Source: Prochlorococcus sp. AG-670-M15 (GTDB lineage Bacteria; Cyanobacteriota; Cyanobacteriia; PCC-6307; Cyanobiaceae). From it: a stretch of 41,325 bases of DNA. This document shows, one piece after another, positions 1-9,972 of this stretch. The notes below the pieces were generated by a model. That model saw nothing but the letters and a program-made list of their open reading frames with translations, was not told where the DNA came from and made no database searches. Each line of letters begins with the position of its first letter. Position 1 is the stretch's first letter. Where the stretch lies: positions 1 through 41,325 of the forward strand of contig QCSV01000008.1 in NCBI GenBank assembly GCA_003211415.1, written 5' to 3'. The translations under genes and the position numbers were made by a program.

Positions 1-281
1 AAAAGAATCTCTATATTTTTTATATTTTTATATGCAATAACTTCAGGAATAACTAAGTTTTCTTGATTAATATATTTTCTCAAATTTTGGAGACAATATT
101 TTTCAAATTCAAGAAATTTTTTGTTTCTAATGTTTCTTTTAAGGAATAACTTTTTGTTTGAGAATTCTATTCGCCATGCATTATGAATATCGCCACCATG
201 TACTTGTTCAATACTTTTTGGATAGGTTTCACCTAATTCTTCACAAATTTCGTTAATTTCAATAGGAGATAATTTTTGCAT
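1..281 (-). CDS. Fructosamine kinase family protein, N-terminal part (runs off the window)
   Basis: Reverse translation gives MQKLSPIEINEICEELGETYPKSIEQVHGGDIHNAWRIEFSNKKLFLKRN..., with the HGGDI-N-A-W-R fructosamine/ketosamine-3-kinase N-terminal pattern; open to window edge. Confidence 0.8.
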   Translation of the reverse strand, partial: MQKLSPIEINEICEELGETYPKSIEQVHGGDIHNAWRIEFSNKKLFLKRNIRNKKFLEFEKYCLQNLRKYINQENLVIPEVIAYKNIKNIEIL

Positions 282-285
282 TTTA

Positions 286-1791
286 ATGAAAAAGTCTGAA
301 GTTATTGTTGTAGGCGCTGGTATAGCAGGACTAACTTCTGCAGCGATTTTATCAAAACAAGGCTTATCAGTGACTTTAATCGAATCTCATACTCAAGCCG
401 GAGGATGTGCCGGTACTTTTAAAAGAAAGAATTATACTTTCGATGTTGGCGCAACTCAGGTTGCTGGTTTAGAGAAGGGAGGAATACATTCTAGAATTTT
501 TGATTTTTTAGATATTCCATCCCCAGAAGCCACAATTTTAGACCCTGCTTGCATTGTTGATTTAAATGATGGTGGTAATCCTATACCTATTTGGTACGAA
601 AAAAGTAAATGGATTGCTGAACGAGAAATGCAGTTTCCTGGGAGTCAAAGATTTTGGAAGCTTTGTACACTAATACATGAAAGTAATTGGATATTTGCTA
701 ATAATAATCCTGTATTACCAATAAGTAATTTTTGGGATTTTTCTCAACTTCTCAAAGCACTAGTACCTTCAAATCTTGTCACAGGTATCTTACTTAAATC
801 TACTATTTTTGATCTATTGCGGATATGTGGATTATCCAAGAATGAGCGCTTGATTAAATTCTTAAATCTTCAACTAAAACTTTATTCTCAAGAGGACGTT
901 TATAGTACTGCAGCATTATATGGATCTACTGTTCTTCAGATGTGTCAACAGCCACATGGTCTGTGGCATCTTAAAAAATCTATGCAGTCTTTAAGTGAAT
1001 CATTAGAAAGTTCATTAATTAAAACTGGAGTTAATTTAATTTTTGGACAAGAAGTTAATTCTATAACTTTTGACGACGTAAATATGTGTTGGCAACTATC
1101 TGCTAATTCGAAAAAAAAATCATTTATTTATCAAGCAAAAGATGTGATTTATACCGCACCTCCACAATCTTTGCTCAAGCATTTGAAAGATCCTTTAGAA
1201 AGAAAAAAAAATTATAAAAATCGACTTAATAATTTGCCTGATCCAAGTGGAGCTTTAGTTTTTTATTCAGCATTAAAAAAGGAACATATTAAAAACACAT
1301 ACTCCAATCATTATCAATTTGTTTCAAAAGAATTTTGTTCGTTATTTGTATCAATTAGTGATGATGGTGATGGAAGAGCGCCAAAAGGTGAGGTTACTTT
1401 AATTGCCAGTATCTTTACCAAAACTAAAGATTGGTTTGATCTAGATAAACAAACTTACTTAAAGAAAAAAAATGGTTTCATGAAAAAAATATCCCTTGAA
1501 TTGGAAAGTCAATTTGATATTGATCCTGACAAATGGCTACATAGAGAATTAGCAACTCCATTGGGCTTTGAAAAATGGACAAAAAGACCTAATGGAATAG
1601 TTGGCGGGCTTGGTCAAAATCCAGATATTTTTGGTTTATTTGGATTATCAAGTAGGACACCTTTTGAAGGTTTATGGTTATGTGGAGATTCGATTTATCC
1701 AGGAGAGGGGACTGCAGGTGTTAGTCAGTCTGCATTAATGGTTTCAAGGCAAATTTTAGCTTCCAAAGGTATAGAAAATTTTAGTTTATAA
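286..1791 (+). CDS. FAD-dependent carotenoid desaturase/isomerase family oxidoreductase (CrtD/CrtISO-like)
   Basis: N-terminal Rossmann motif VVGAGIAGLTSAAILSKQG; C-terminal LWLCGDSIYPGEGTAGVSQSALM typical of phytoene desaturase/CRTISO relatives. Confidence 0.8.
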   Translation: MKKSEVIVVGAGIAGLTSAAILSKQGLSVTLIESHTQAGGCAGTFKRKNYTFDVGATQVAGLEKGGIHSRIFDFLDIPSPEATILDPACIVDLNDGGNPIPIWYEKSKWIAEREMQFPGSQRFWKLCTLIHESNWIFANNNPVLPISNFWDFSQLLKALVPSNLVTGILLKSTIFDLLRICGLSKNERLIKFLNLQLKLYSQEDVYSTAALYGSTVLQMCQQPHGLWHLKKSMQSLSESLESSLIKTGVNLIFGQEVNSITFDDVNMCWQLSANSKKKSFIYQAKDVIYTAPPQSLLKHLKDPLERKKNYKNRLNNLPDPSGALVFYSALKKEHIKNTYSNHYQFVSKEFCSLFVSISDDGDGRAPKGEVTLIASIFTKTKDWFDLDKQTYLKKKNGFMKKISLELESQFDIDPDKWLHRELATPLGFEKWTKRPNGIVGGLGQNPDIFGLFGLSSRTPFEGLWLCGDSIYPGEGTAGVSQSALMVSRQILASKGIENFSL

Positions 1792-2620
1792 AATTTTGTC
1801 TGTTTTCTTTTGCTTCAGCAAGTTTTTTAGAAAGTAAATCCCAATTTTTTTCTTTAATAAGAGATTCCAGTATATTCAGCTTATTTTTAAAATTATTTAT
1901 GGAATTTAAAACATTAATCTGATTATTAATAGCTAAATCTAAGCCTAGTTGCTCATTGCCTCCGCCAACTCTCGAAGTGTCAGCAAATCCTGTAGCAGCT
2001 AATTTTTGCGAGAGATCTAGTAAAGATTGATTATTTTTTGTTTGCGCAGTTTCTATTAGGGCAGAAGCTAAAAATATAGGCAAATGAGAAATTAGAGATA
2101 CTGCTTCATCATGCTCTTTTGGTGAAGCTTGGCAAATTTCACAATCCATTGATTTTATGAGCTTGGAAATAGTTCTGACTGAATTTAAATCACTATTTTG
2201 TGTTGGGGTAATAATCCATTTTGTATTTTTAAAAAGACCTTCAAAACCTGAATCAACTCCTTTTTTTTCTGTGCCTGCCATTGGATGAGATCCAATAAAT
2301 AGAGGATGTGAATTTTCCCATGTATTTACAATTGGTTCTTTTACAGACCCTACATCAGTTAGTATTGTTTCCTGAGGTATTGATGCTACTAATTGTTGCG
2401 ACGGACTGATCAAATCTTTGATAGGCAATGCCAAAATTATTAGCTCACATTTTTTTAATAAGCTAAGATCACAGCTAATAAAATTTGCAAGTTTTTTATC
2501 CTTAGCTTTTTTTTCATTAAATTCATTATTTGCTATTCCATAAATTGTATGATTTAGACTTTGGAGTTTTAATCCTAAAGAACCACCAATTAATCCTAAT
2601 CCTACTATTCCAATTTTCAT
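1781..2620 (-). CDS. tyrA: Prephenate/arogenate dehydrogenase
   Basis: MKIGIVGLGLIGGSLGLKL NAD(P)-binding motif, LTDVGSVK, GSHPMAGTEKKGVDSG motif. Confidence 0.9.
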   Translation of the reverse strand: MKIGIVGLGLIGGSLGLKLQSLNHTIYGIANNEFNEKKAKDKKLANFISCDLSLLKKCELIILALPIKDLISPSQQLVASIPQETILTDVGSVKEPIVNTWENSHPLFIGSHPMAGTEKKGVDSGFEGLFKNTKWIITPTQNSDLNSVRTISKLIKSMDCEICQASPKEHDEAVSLISHLPIFLASALIETAQTKNNQSLLDLSQKLAATGFADTSRVGGGNEQLGLDLAINNQINVLNSINNFKNKLNILESLIKEKNWDLLSKKLAEAKENRQNFIN

Positions 2621-2715
2621 AAATTAATTAATTTAATACCCTCTTTTATTGATACCAATTTTTTGTATATTAGGTTCATAAATTTTGAATGTTTTTGAAA
2701 TTAAATTAATTATAA

Positions 2716-4164
2716 ATGCTTGAAATTTTAAGTCATCAATATTTGAAAAATTTTTTGAGAGATCAAAGTATTAATTGGGAGCATATATATTCTTTTGGGA
2801 GGATAGTTTCCAAATGTATTGAAAATGATTCTACCTATCTAATTAATTCAGAAATTTTCTCTAGCCATGATTGGTTACCTCCAATTTTGATTTCTTTATT
2901 TTTAAAGGAAGAGGATTCAACTTTTATTTTATCTAAAGAAAAAATCCAATTTATAAGCCAATTTCAGATTAATTCATTCAGAAATCTAGGTTTTAATTTT
3001 ATTTTGAAAAATGATCAATTTATTTTTGCAAATCATCATGTCCACTTGATAACTATCCAAAATTTTCTTAATGATCCCAATTCTCGTAATCTTAGAAATC
3101 ATCGAATAGTTTATTCAGGAATTGAGGATATAAAACAGGATTTAAAAAATCATTTTAGGATTTCTTTACTTAAAAAGGATTGGACAAAAAATTTTAAAGA
3201 ATTTGAATTAATTAATCAAAAATTTATAAAAGTATATGATTCGTTGAAGAAAAAGTTCTTCTTGAGAAAGGTCTTAGGAAATAGTTATATCAATTTAGAT
3301 GAAAAAGAAATTAGTTTCTTGTCAAACTTTTTTCATGAAAATTCTTTTTTTTCTGATAAATTTTTAAGCGTCAATAAAGCATTATCTCAAGGTTGGGCAT
3401 GCTGGGTAAAGTTAAACGATACAAATTTAGATTGGAATTTGTATTTACAGCCAATAGATGAACTTTTTCAAATTAAGGAATTTTTTTCAAATAATAAATT
3501 TGTTTTTTTATCAGCATTGAGAAAAGATAATTTTTTCCAAATGTATTTTAAAAAGCATAGTTTAGATATTGACTTGGTTATTAATTTTAAGAGTAATTTT
3601 GAAGAGAAAAAGATTTCTTTATATATACCCTCTAAACAGTTGCTTCCTAATAATCCTCTTTTTACCAATGCAATCTTGGACAAATGCAAAAAGTTAATAC
3701 TTTTTAGAAAGGGTTTAACTTTAGTGTTATCTGATGATATTGATTTAAAAACTAATCTTGCTACAGAATTAGCTGCTACTTACGGGAAGAGAGTATTGCT
3801 AGAGAAAATTCCCTCAGGTAGAAATGAAATCCTTTGCTCTAGTTTTGACTGGTGGATTATGAATTCTTATTTAATTCAAATTCCAGAACAAATTATCATT
3901 CCTTTACTTCCGATTCCGAATATGTCAGAACCCATTAATGCAATTACTGTCTCTCATAAAAAGAAGCTTTCTCAAGATTGGTTTAGAGAATTCTTTCTTC
4001 CTCAAGCTAGAATTAAACTTGAAAGATCTATTTCTCCTTTAAGAAGAAATTCAGGTAAGTTAATAATCCTAGATGGAAGAGCAAATAAAAGAAACTGGGG
4101 AAGATTACTTTTGCAAAACATTCAACCCTCAAAACAAATTAACTATATGCTACCTTTTGATTAA
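2716..4164 (+). CDS. Divergent DinG-type helicase-like protein lacking recognisable Walker A/DEAH motifs
   Basis: C-terminus FFLPQARIKLERSISPLRRNSGKLIILDGRANKRNWGRLLLQNIQP aligns by eye with the DinG C-terminal LPQAVIxLKQGxGRLIRs..GVLVICDxR...YGRRIL. Confidence 0.6.
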   Translation: MLEILSHQYLKNFLRDQSINWEHIYSFGRIVSKCIENDSTYLINSEIFSSHDWLPPILISLFLKEEDSTFILSKEKIQFISQFQINSFRNLGFNFILKNDQFIFANHHVHLITIQNFLNDPNSRNLRNHRIVYSGIEDIKQDLKNHFRISLLKKDWTKNFKEFELINQKFIKVYDSLKKKFFLRKVLGNSYINLDEKEISFLSNFFHENSFFSDKFLSVNKALSQGWACWVKLNDTNLDWNLYLQPIDELFQIKEFFSNNKFVFLSALRKDNFFQMYFKKHSLDIDLVINFKSNFEEKKISLYIPSKQLLPNNPLFTNAILDKCKKLILFRKGLTLVLSDDIDLKTNLATELAATYGKRVLLEKIPSGRNEILCSSFDWWIMNSYLIQIPEQIIIPLLPIPNMSEPINAITVSHKKKLSQDWFREFFLPQARIKLERSISPLRRNSGKLIILDGRANKRNWGRLLLQNIQPSKQINYMLPFD

Positions 4165-4193
4165 GTTAAGATTTTGTAAATAACTAAAGAAAT

Positions 4194-4439
4194 ATGGGAG
4201 AAGCAAAAAGACGTAAAACACTTGGTTTACCTCCAAAAAAAAATAATACTAAAACTAAAATTGATGAGTCTCCAAGATTATTTGAATGGCTTCCCTTTAC
4301 AATCAATCAAAGAGATAACCTAATTAAATTAAGTATTAAGGCCAGTTGGTTTGGAATCGGAGGGTTAGTAATCTTATGGATTGTAGTGAGATTTATAGGC
4401 CCTGCTGCTGGGTGGTGGACTTTAGCTGATTCTTTATAA
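4194..4439 (+). CDS. DUF2839-type small membrane protein
   Basis: MGEAKRRKTLGLPPK N-terminus plus one hydrophobic helix, typical of a short cyanobacterial family. Confidence 0.75.
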   Translation: MGEAKRRKTLGLPPKKNNTKTKIDESPRLFEWLPFTINQRDNLIKLSIKASWFGIGGLVILWIVVRFIGPAAGWWTLADSL

Positions 4440-4441
4440 AT

Positions 4442-5539
4442 CTAAGCTACTGTTTTTATATCATTAACAGCGATTGTATTAGCAGGATTGCTATTTAATG
4501 CTTTCATTGAATTAGAACTGACTTCAGTTCCTTCTGTTAATTTCTCTTTAACCATAGATTCTACTTTATTCCTGATTTCTAAGTTTTGATCAAGCCAAAT
4601 AATTGTATTATCTCTTCCTTGTCCAATATTTTCTCCTTCATAACTATACCAAGCACCTCTCCTTATGATGATATTAGTCTCTTCTGCTAAATCTAATAAG
4701 CATCCTGTTGTACTAATACCTTTCCCAAAGAGAATATCAAATTCTGCAATTCTAAATGGTGGTGCAACTTTGTTTTTTGCTACTTTCACTTTTGCTCTTA
4801 TGCCATATTCCTCAGTACCTCTTTTAAGAGTTTGAATTCTTCTGATATCAAGTCTTACTGAGGCGTAAAATTTTAATGCATTACCTCCTGTGGTTGTTTC
4901 TGGATTGCCGTATGTAACGCCAATTTTTAGGCGTAATTGATTCAGGAATATTACCGTACATCCAGATTTGCCAATATTTCCTGTTATTTTCCTCATTGCT
5001 TGGCTCATTAGCCTTGCTTGGCTTCCAATTACGTGATCTCCCATCTCTCCTTCTATCTCGGCTCTTGGGGTTAGTGCTGCGACCGAGTCAACAACTACAA
5101 GATCTACCGCACTCGATCTTATAAGTTGGTCAACTATTTCTAGAGCCATTTCACCAGTATCTGGCTGTGAAACTAACAAATTTTCAACATCAACACCTAA
5201 AGAGGCCGCATAAACTGGATCGAGTGCATGCTCAGCATCTACAAATGCAGCTACTCCTCCATTTTTTTGGACTTCCGCAATCGCGTGAAGCGTTAATGTA
5301 GTTTTTCCTGAACTTTCTGGTCCGTAAACTTCTACTACTCTTCCTTTTGGATAGCCTCCTCCTAATGCTAAATCTAAGGTGAGCGCTCCAGTAGATATTG
5401 TTTCTACTTTCATTCTTGAGGCGTCACCAAGTCTCATTATTGAACCTCGTCCAAAATTTCTTTCTATTTGACCTAAGACAAGACTTAATGCCTTGTCTTT
5501 TTCTTTTGATTCAGTTTTTTTCTTTTCTTCAAGGCTCAT
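4442..5539 (-). CDS. recA: Recombinase A
   Basis: [20 protein letters not shown] Walker [56 protein letters not shown]. Confidence 0.99.
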   Translation of the reverse strand: MSLEEKKKTESKEKDKALSLVLGQIERNFGRGSIMRLGDASRMKVETISTGALTLDLALGGGYPKGRVVEVYGPESSGKTTLTLHAIAEVQKNGGVAAFVDAEHALDPVYAASLGVDVENLLVSQPDTGEMALEIVDQLIRSSAVDLVVVDSVAALTPRAEIEGEMGDHVIGSQARLMSQAMRKITGNIGKSGCTVIFLNQLRLKIGVTYGNPETTTGGNALKFYASVRLDIRRIQTLKRGTEEYGIRAKVKVAKNKVAPPFRIAEFDILFGKGISTTGCLLDLAEETNIIIRRGAWYSYEGENIGQGRDNTIIWLDQNLEIRNKVESMVKEKLTEGTEVSSNSMKALNSNPANTIAVNDIKTVA

Positions 5540-5623
5540 TGTTTGATTTATCGTTTAAAGTTCTTGTAATTATTCTAAATTTGGAAATTTTTATTTAAAC
5601 CAAACTTCATAAATACAAACTAT

Positions 5624-5637
5624 AGTACATCTGTACT
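5624..5637. promoter_or_regulatory. Candidate LexA (SOS) box upstream of recA
   Basis: AGTACATCTGTACT fits the cyanobacterial LexA consensus RGTACNNNDGTWCB (as recalled) and lies 85-98 nt upstream of the recA ATG (minus strand). Confidence 0.75.
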
Positions 5638-5651
5638 CTAGCTGATTATCT

Positions 5652-6431
5652 TTAAATTGCAACTAATTCTCCAAGGTTTCCTAATTTTAATAATTTGATT
5701 TCATTACTTAATTTATTTTTATCTGATTTTTTCAAATATCCCCAATCAGCTAGGAAGCATGGAATGTGAGAAGTTTCTGAATTTTGTTTAATATCGATTA
5801 GAGTTTTTTTTCTATCTTCTATAAAGCCTAAAATTTCATAAGTTTGTGTAAGTTTTTCAGCTATTTTGATTTTTGTTCCTGATTCATAACCAAAAATAAA
5901 TTCTGGAAAAATATTTAATTGTTTAAGAATTTTTTCTGCAAATATTTTACCTTTAGTTGTTATGACTCCAGTTTTTATTCCTCTTTTGCTTAATTCTTTC
6001 ATAAAATTTATAATTTCAAAAAAAGGTTTATGTAAATTTACCCACGATTTAAAATCTTTATCAATTTGGTACTTGCGAGACTTATCTAACATTTTTTGTA
6101 TATCTTCTGCTATCCAGGAATTTTCATTTAATATCCTCTGGCAATTTTGATGATAATTATTAATGAAATCATCTTTATTATCACTTTTTAATGGATTTTC
6201 TGTTTTTACAATTTCGTGAACAATTAGAATCATTTCCCAACCATATTTAACCCAAGGCCTAATTTCTTTGAAAGAATTTGGTACACCTTGATAAAGTTTT
6301 TGATCAATAGTGATGTTGGGTGAATTTAAATATCTTTCACAGGCCAGCAAGGAGCTATGCCAATATTCTTGCATTCCATCAACTATTACTCCATCAAAAT
6401 CAAATAGAAAAATTTTTTGAAAAGACACCAA
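5652..6431 (-). CDS. HAD-superfamily hydrolase
   Basis: FLFDFDGVIVDGMQEYW (motif I DxDxV), TGVITTKGK (motif II), GFIEDRKKTLIDI (motif IV-like). Confidence 0.85.
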   Translation of the reverse strand: MVSFQKIFLFDFDGVIVDGMQEYWHSSLLACERYLNSPNITIDQKLYQGVPNSFKEIRPWVKYGWEMILIVHEIVKTENPLKSDNKDDFINNYHQNCQRILNENSWIAEDIQKMLDKSRKYQIDKDFKSWVNLHKPFFEIINFMKELSKRGIKTGVITTKGKIFAEKILKQLNIFPEFIFGYESGTKIKIAEKLTQTYEILGFIEDRKKTLIDIKQNSETSHIPCFLADWGYLKKSDKNKLSNEIKLLKLGNLGELVAI

Positions 6432-6444
6432 TTGAATATTAGAA

Positions 6445-6516
6445 CTGGGCCGCTAGGATTCGAACCTAGGAATGTCGAGACCAAAACCCGATGCCTTACC
6501 ACTTGGCGACGGCCCA
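6445..6516 (-). tRNA. tRNA-Gln(TTG)
   Basis: Reverse complement TGGGCCGTCGCCAAGTGGTAAGGCATCGGGTTTTGGTCTCGACATTCCTAGGTTCGAATCCTAGCGGCCCAG: 7-bp acceptor stem, TTCGAAT T-loop, anticodon TTG. Confidence 0.95.
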
Positions 6517-6610
6517 TTGAATTACCATTTTAATACATGAGAAGATTTTTTTCTATCCAAAAAATACAAATTTTTTATAAACATGGCGCTAGTTTTGAAA
6601 AATAAAAATA

Positions 6611-7618
6611 TTATTTGAATGAGCTCGATTTCCATGGCTCTAGAAATTTCTGAGCTTTTTTGATCGCCAAACTCATTATTTCAGGATACTCATAGAGTTT
6701 TTTGTTATTTTTGTGAGCAAATTCAATAAGGGGCTGCATAATTTTTCTTGCAGCACTTCCAAATGCTATTCCATCTGGGAGATTGTTTGAATTCAACAAT
6801 TCATGAGTTTTTTCATTTGTTCCTCCTGCTAATTGAATTAATCCTGGTGGAAGATCTGAACCGATTTTTTCAAACAACTTAACAGCATCTCTACTTGTTG
6901 TAGGAGCAAGATCTCCAGACATTGGCCTTCCATCTAGTTGCCAAATAAGGGGAATATGTAGCTCATTCAGAATTTCATATCTTTCCCAAAGAGCTTTCAA
7001 AAGATCTTCGGGCTCTTGGGCTTTTTTGAAAGATTGATTTAATCCACAACTAATAGATATCTTGTCTAATTTCATTCCAGAACTTTTAAGGATACTTACA
7101 ACTTTTATAAAAGAATCTAGGCGATTGATTTCTGTATGAATTTCTACTGCATTTGGCCTTATTTTTTGAAGTGTTGATGCTAAATCATTTTTTGACAAAT
7201 TATATTCATATTCACTAATTAGATTTAGAGGACAACTATTTAAACATCTTCCACATCCATAACATTTACTCTCTTTAACTCCGAAATTATCAATTGCAAA
7301 GGTGGGGCATACTTTTTCGCATGGTCTTGGACAACTAGGGGGACATTTTGAAGGATCAAATTTTGCTTTTCGAAAGTGGATATCATTACCATCACAAATA
7401 CTTATCATTAATCCAGGGGAGTTTTTAAAGACTTTTTTTGCCCAATCGATTCCTTTTTTTGCTGCATAAACTATAGATTCTTCTGCTGCAACATCTATGT
7501 AGTCGACACCAGCAGCAGTATAAATTGCACATAAATCTTCTATGGCAACAATATCTTCATTACTGGCACCACAAATTAATTTAATCCATTTATCTTTTTT
7601 ATTCTTGGTTTTAATCAA
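6611..7618 (-). CDS. ldpA: LdpA-like iron-sulfur protein (light-dependent period, circadian input)
   Basis: Ferredoxin-type Cys motif CYGCGRCLNSCP and preceding CPPSCPRPCEKVCPTFAID; overall architecture and adjacency to ndhN match cyanobacterial LdpA as I recall it. Confidence 0.8.
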   Translation of the reverse strand: MIKTKNKKDKWIKLICGASNEDIVAIEDLCAIYTAAGVDYIDVAAEESIVYAAKKGIDWAKKVFKNSPGLMISICDGNDIHFRKAKFDPSKCPPSCPRPCEKVCPTFAIDNFGVKESKCYGCGRCLNSCPLNLISEYEYNLSKNDLASTLQKIRPNAVEIHTEINRLDSFIKVVSILKSSGMKLDKISISCGLNQSFKKAQEPEDLLKALWERYEILNELHIPLIWQLDGRPMSGDLAPTTSRDAVKLFEKIGSDLPPGLIQLAGGTNEKTHELLNSNNLPDGIAFGSAARKIMQPLIEFAHKNNKKLYEYPEIMSLAIKKAQKFLEPWKSSSFK

Positions 7619-7623
7619 ACAAT

Positions 7624-8100
7624 TTAAGTTTCAAATTCATCCAAAATATAATTACTTAATGGTTTCCATTCAAGTTTTCTTGAACCCCCCATTTCAACAA
7701 CTATTGTTAGTTTATTATCGTTAGTGCAAATCTCTATTAAGCTCTCTAATTCAGATTGAGATAATACTTGACCTTCTAATAACCAAAGTAATTTATTTTT
7801 ATCATTTTCATTAAATAACTCAGAAGCTTGTGGGATTACTTGTTGAACTTCCCCAAGCGCTCCGTTTCTTCCTACACTTTGATGACCAAGGTGAGGTGGT
7901 CTAACGCCATGCAATTTGAGCAAGAAAACTTCTGGATCTCCAAGCCCTCTTGCTGAAGTTATAAAAGTTTTAAAGCCTTTGGCCCTCATTCTCCTCAAAA
8001 GACGAGTTTCATAACCACCTTCAAGAGGAGCAAATATTGCGAGACATTTGTTAGTTTTTAAATCGTTATGAAACTTTTTCCCTGAGAGAAGTAATGGCAT
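7624..8100 (-). CDS. ndhN: NAD(P)H-quinone oxidoreductase subunit N
   Basis: [43 protein letters not shown]...[22 protein letters not shown] is characteristic of NdhN. Confidence 0.93.
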   Translation of the reverse strand: MPLLLSGKKFHNDLKTNKCLAIFAPLEGGYETRLLRRMRAKGFKTFITSARGLGDPEVFLLKLHGVRPPHLGHQSVGRNGALGEVQQVIPQASELFNENDKNKLLWLLEGQVLSQSELESLIEICTNDNKLTIVVEMGGSRKLEWKPLSNYILDEFET

Positions 8101-8150
8101 AAAAATTTCCTTTATTTCTATTTTATTTTATTTTATGGTACTTGATGATG

Positions 8151-8378
8151 TACAATTGTAACTCAGTGAATTTTTAAGCTCGCAAGCTAGCCGAGCCTCT
8201 GAAAATTTCACATTTTTTAGCGTTTCGTTAAAAAACTCAGGTGGGTTTATCCCGAGAGAAACTATCTATTATTTCAGATAAGTCTCGACCTTACTAATTG
8301 TTTTTTATTAACTTCACCTTAATAACTGAAGGGTTTAGATAATTGAAAAATTATTACGAGCTAGCCTAATTTAGTCTT
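8151..8378 (+). promoter_or_regulatory. Structured leader upstream of rplC (candidate ribosomal operon leader)
   Basis: TACAAT -10-like at 8151-8156; hairpin 8166-8211 followed by T6; second hairpin region about 8250-8296. Confidence 0.4.
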
Positions 8379-9032
8379 ATGTCTATCGGAATTTTAGGAA
8401 AGAAATTGGGCATGTCCCAACTTTTCGATAATAAAGGTAATTCGATACCAGTTACTCTTATAGAGGCTGGTCCGTGCCGCGTCACTCAATTGAAAACAAC
8501 TGCTTTGGATGGTTATACCGCCGTTCAGATAGGTTATGGCTTGTCCAAAGAGAAGCATTTAAGTAAACCTGAAAAGGGACACTTATTGAAATCAGGTGAA
8601 GAACTTTTAAAGCATTTGAAAGAATATAGGGTTGAAGAAACTTCATCTTATGAAATCGGAAAACAAATAACTGTAAAAAACTTTGAGGTTGGTCAAAAAG
8701 TTGATATCAGTGGCAAATCCATGGGTAGAGGTTTTGCAGGTTACCAGAAAAGACATGGTTTTAGCAGGGGTCCTATGAGTCATGGTTCAAAAAATCATAG
8801 AGCACCAGGATCTACAGGAGCAGGAACAACTCCGGGTAGAATTTATCCAGGGAAAAGAATGGCAGGAAGATATGGAGGAAAACAGATAACTACCAAAGGA
8901 TTGTTAGTTCTAAAAATTGATGATCAGAAGAATTTGCTTGTAGTAAAGGGTTCTGTTCCAGGTAAGCCCGGCTCAATTGTAAACATTAAGCCAAATAATG
9001 TTGTAGGCAAAAAAGGAGGTGAAAAATCATGA
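8379..9032 (+). CDS. rplC: 50S ribosomal protein L3
   Basis: [66 protein letters not shown]. Confidence 0.99.
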   Translation: MSIGILGKKLGMSQLFDNKGNSIPVTLIEAGPCRVTQLKTTALDGYTAVQIGYGLSKEKHLSKPEKGHLLKSGEELLKHLKEYRVEETSSYEIGKQITVKNFEVGQKVDISGKSMGRGFAGYQKRHGFSRGPMSHGSKNHRAPGSTGAGTTPGRIYPGKRMAGRYGGKQITTKGLLVLKIDDQKNLLVVKGSVPGKPGSIVNIKPNNVVGKKGGEKS

Positions 9033-9661
9033 CAACACTTGAAACTTTAAAGTGGGATGGTAAAAAATCAGGCAAAGTTACTCTTGATTTAGCAGTTGCT
9101 AAAGAAACTTCTTCGGCAGACTTAATCCATAGAGCAGTCCTTAGACAGCTAGCAAATAAAAGACAAGGGACAGCATCAACTTTGACAAGATCTGAAGTGC
9201 GCGGGGGCGGTAGAAAGCCATACAAACAAAAAGGTACAGGAAGAGCTCGTCAAGGATCAATAAGGACACCCTTAAGACCTGGTGGCGGAATTATATTTGG
9301 ACCGAAGCCACATTCTTATAATCTTGATATGAATCGTAAGGAACGTAGATTAGCTCTTAGAACAGCTCTTATGTCCAGAGTATCTGATATGAAGGCTGTT
9401 GAAGATTTTGGATCTACTTTAAGTCAGCCTAAAACAAGTGATATCATCAATGGCCTTGCTCGATTAGGTATACAAAAAACTGAAAAAGTTTTGGTTATTC
9501 TTGATAGCCCTTCCGATATTATAAAAAAATCCATTAATAATATTGAGAAAGTAAAATTAATCGCCGCCGATCAATTAAATGTATTTGATATTCTCAATGC
9601 CAATAAATTGGTAATAGGTCAATCAGCGATAGATAAAATTCAGGAGGTTTATGCATCATGA
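9029..9661 (+). CDS. rplD: 50S ribosomal protein L4
   Basis: [40 protein letters not shown]. Confidence 0.98.
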   Translation: MTTLETLKWDGKKSGKVTLDLAVAKETSSADLIHRAVLRQLANKRQGTASTLTRSEVRGGGRKPYKQKGTGRARQGSIRTPLRPGGGIIFGPKPHSYNLDMNRKERRLALRTALMSRVSDMKAVEDFGSTLSQPKTSDIINGLARLGIQKTEKVLVILDSPSDIIKKSINNIEKVKLIAADQLNVFDILNANKLVIGQSAIDKIQEVYAS

Positions 9662-9960
9662 GTAAATTATTCGATTCTCGTTTAGCCGATGTAATACGAA
9701 AGCCAGTTATTACTGAAAAAGCTACAAATGCACTAGATCTTAACCAATATACTTTCGAAGTAGATCATAGAGCGGCTAAACCACAAATAAAGGCAGCTAT
9801 TGAAGCCTTGTTCAGTGTTAAAGTTATAGGAGTTAACACTATGAATCCTCCTAGGAGAACAAGAAGAGTCGGGAAATTTTCCGGTAAACGTTCTCAGGTC
9901 AAGAAGGCAATTGTACGTCTTGCTGAAGGAGACACAATCCAACTATTTCCAGAATCTTAA
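9658..9960 (+). CDS. rplW: 50S ribosomal protein L23
   Basis: [46 protein letters not shown]. Confidence 0.98.
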   Translation: MSKLFDSRLADVIRKPVITEKATNALDLNQYTFEVDHRAAKPQIKAAIEALFSVKVIGVNTMNPPRRTRRVGKFSGKRSQVKKAIVRLAEGDTIQLFPES

Positions 9961-9972
9961 GGAGTTTTAATC

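Noticed and set aside
3468-3689. Short antisense ORFs opposite known genes (e.g. 3468, 5398, 5962, 7542, 8986, 9733, 13304, 14713, 14992, 15337, 18560, 20910, 20998, 21211, 22181, 23735, 24593, 25369, 27004, 27195, 28121, 28129, 33463, 36934)
   Set aside because: They lie inside or across well-supported genes on the opposite strand, have no recognisable domain, and are expected by chance from codon usage.
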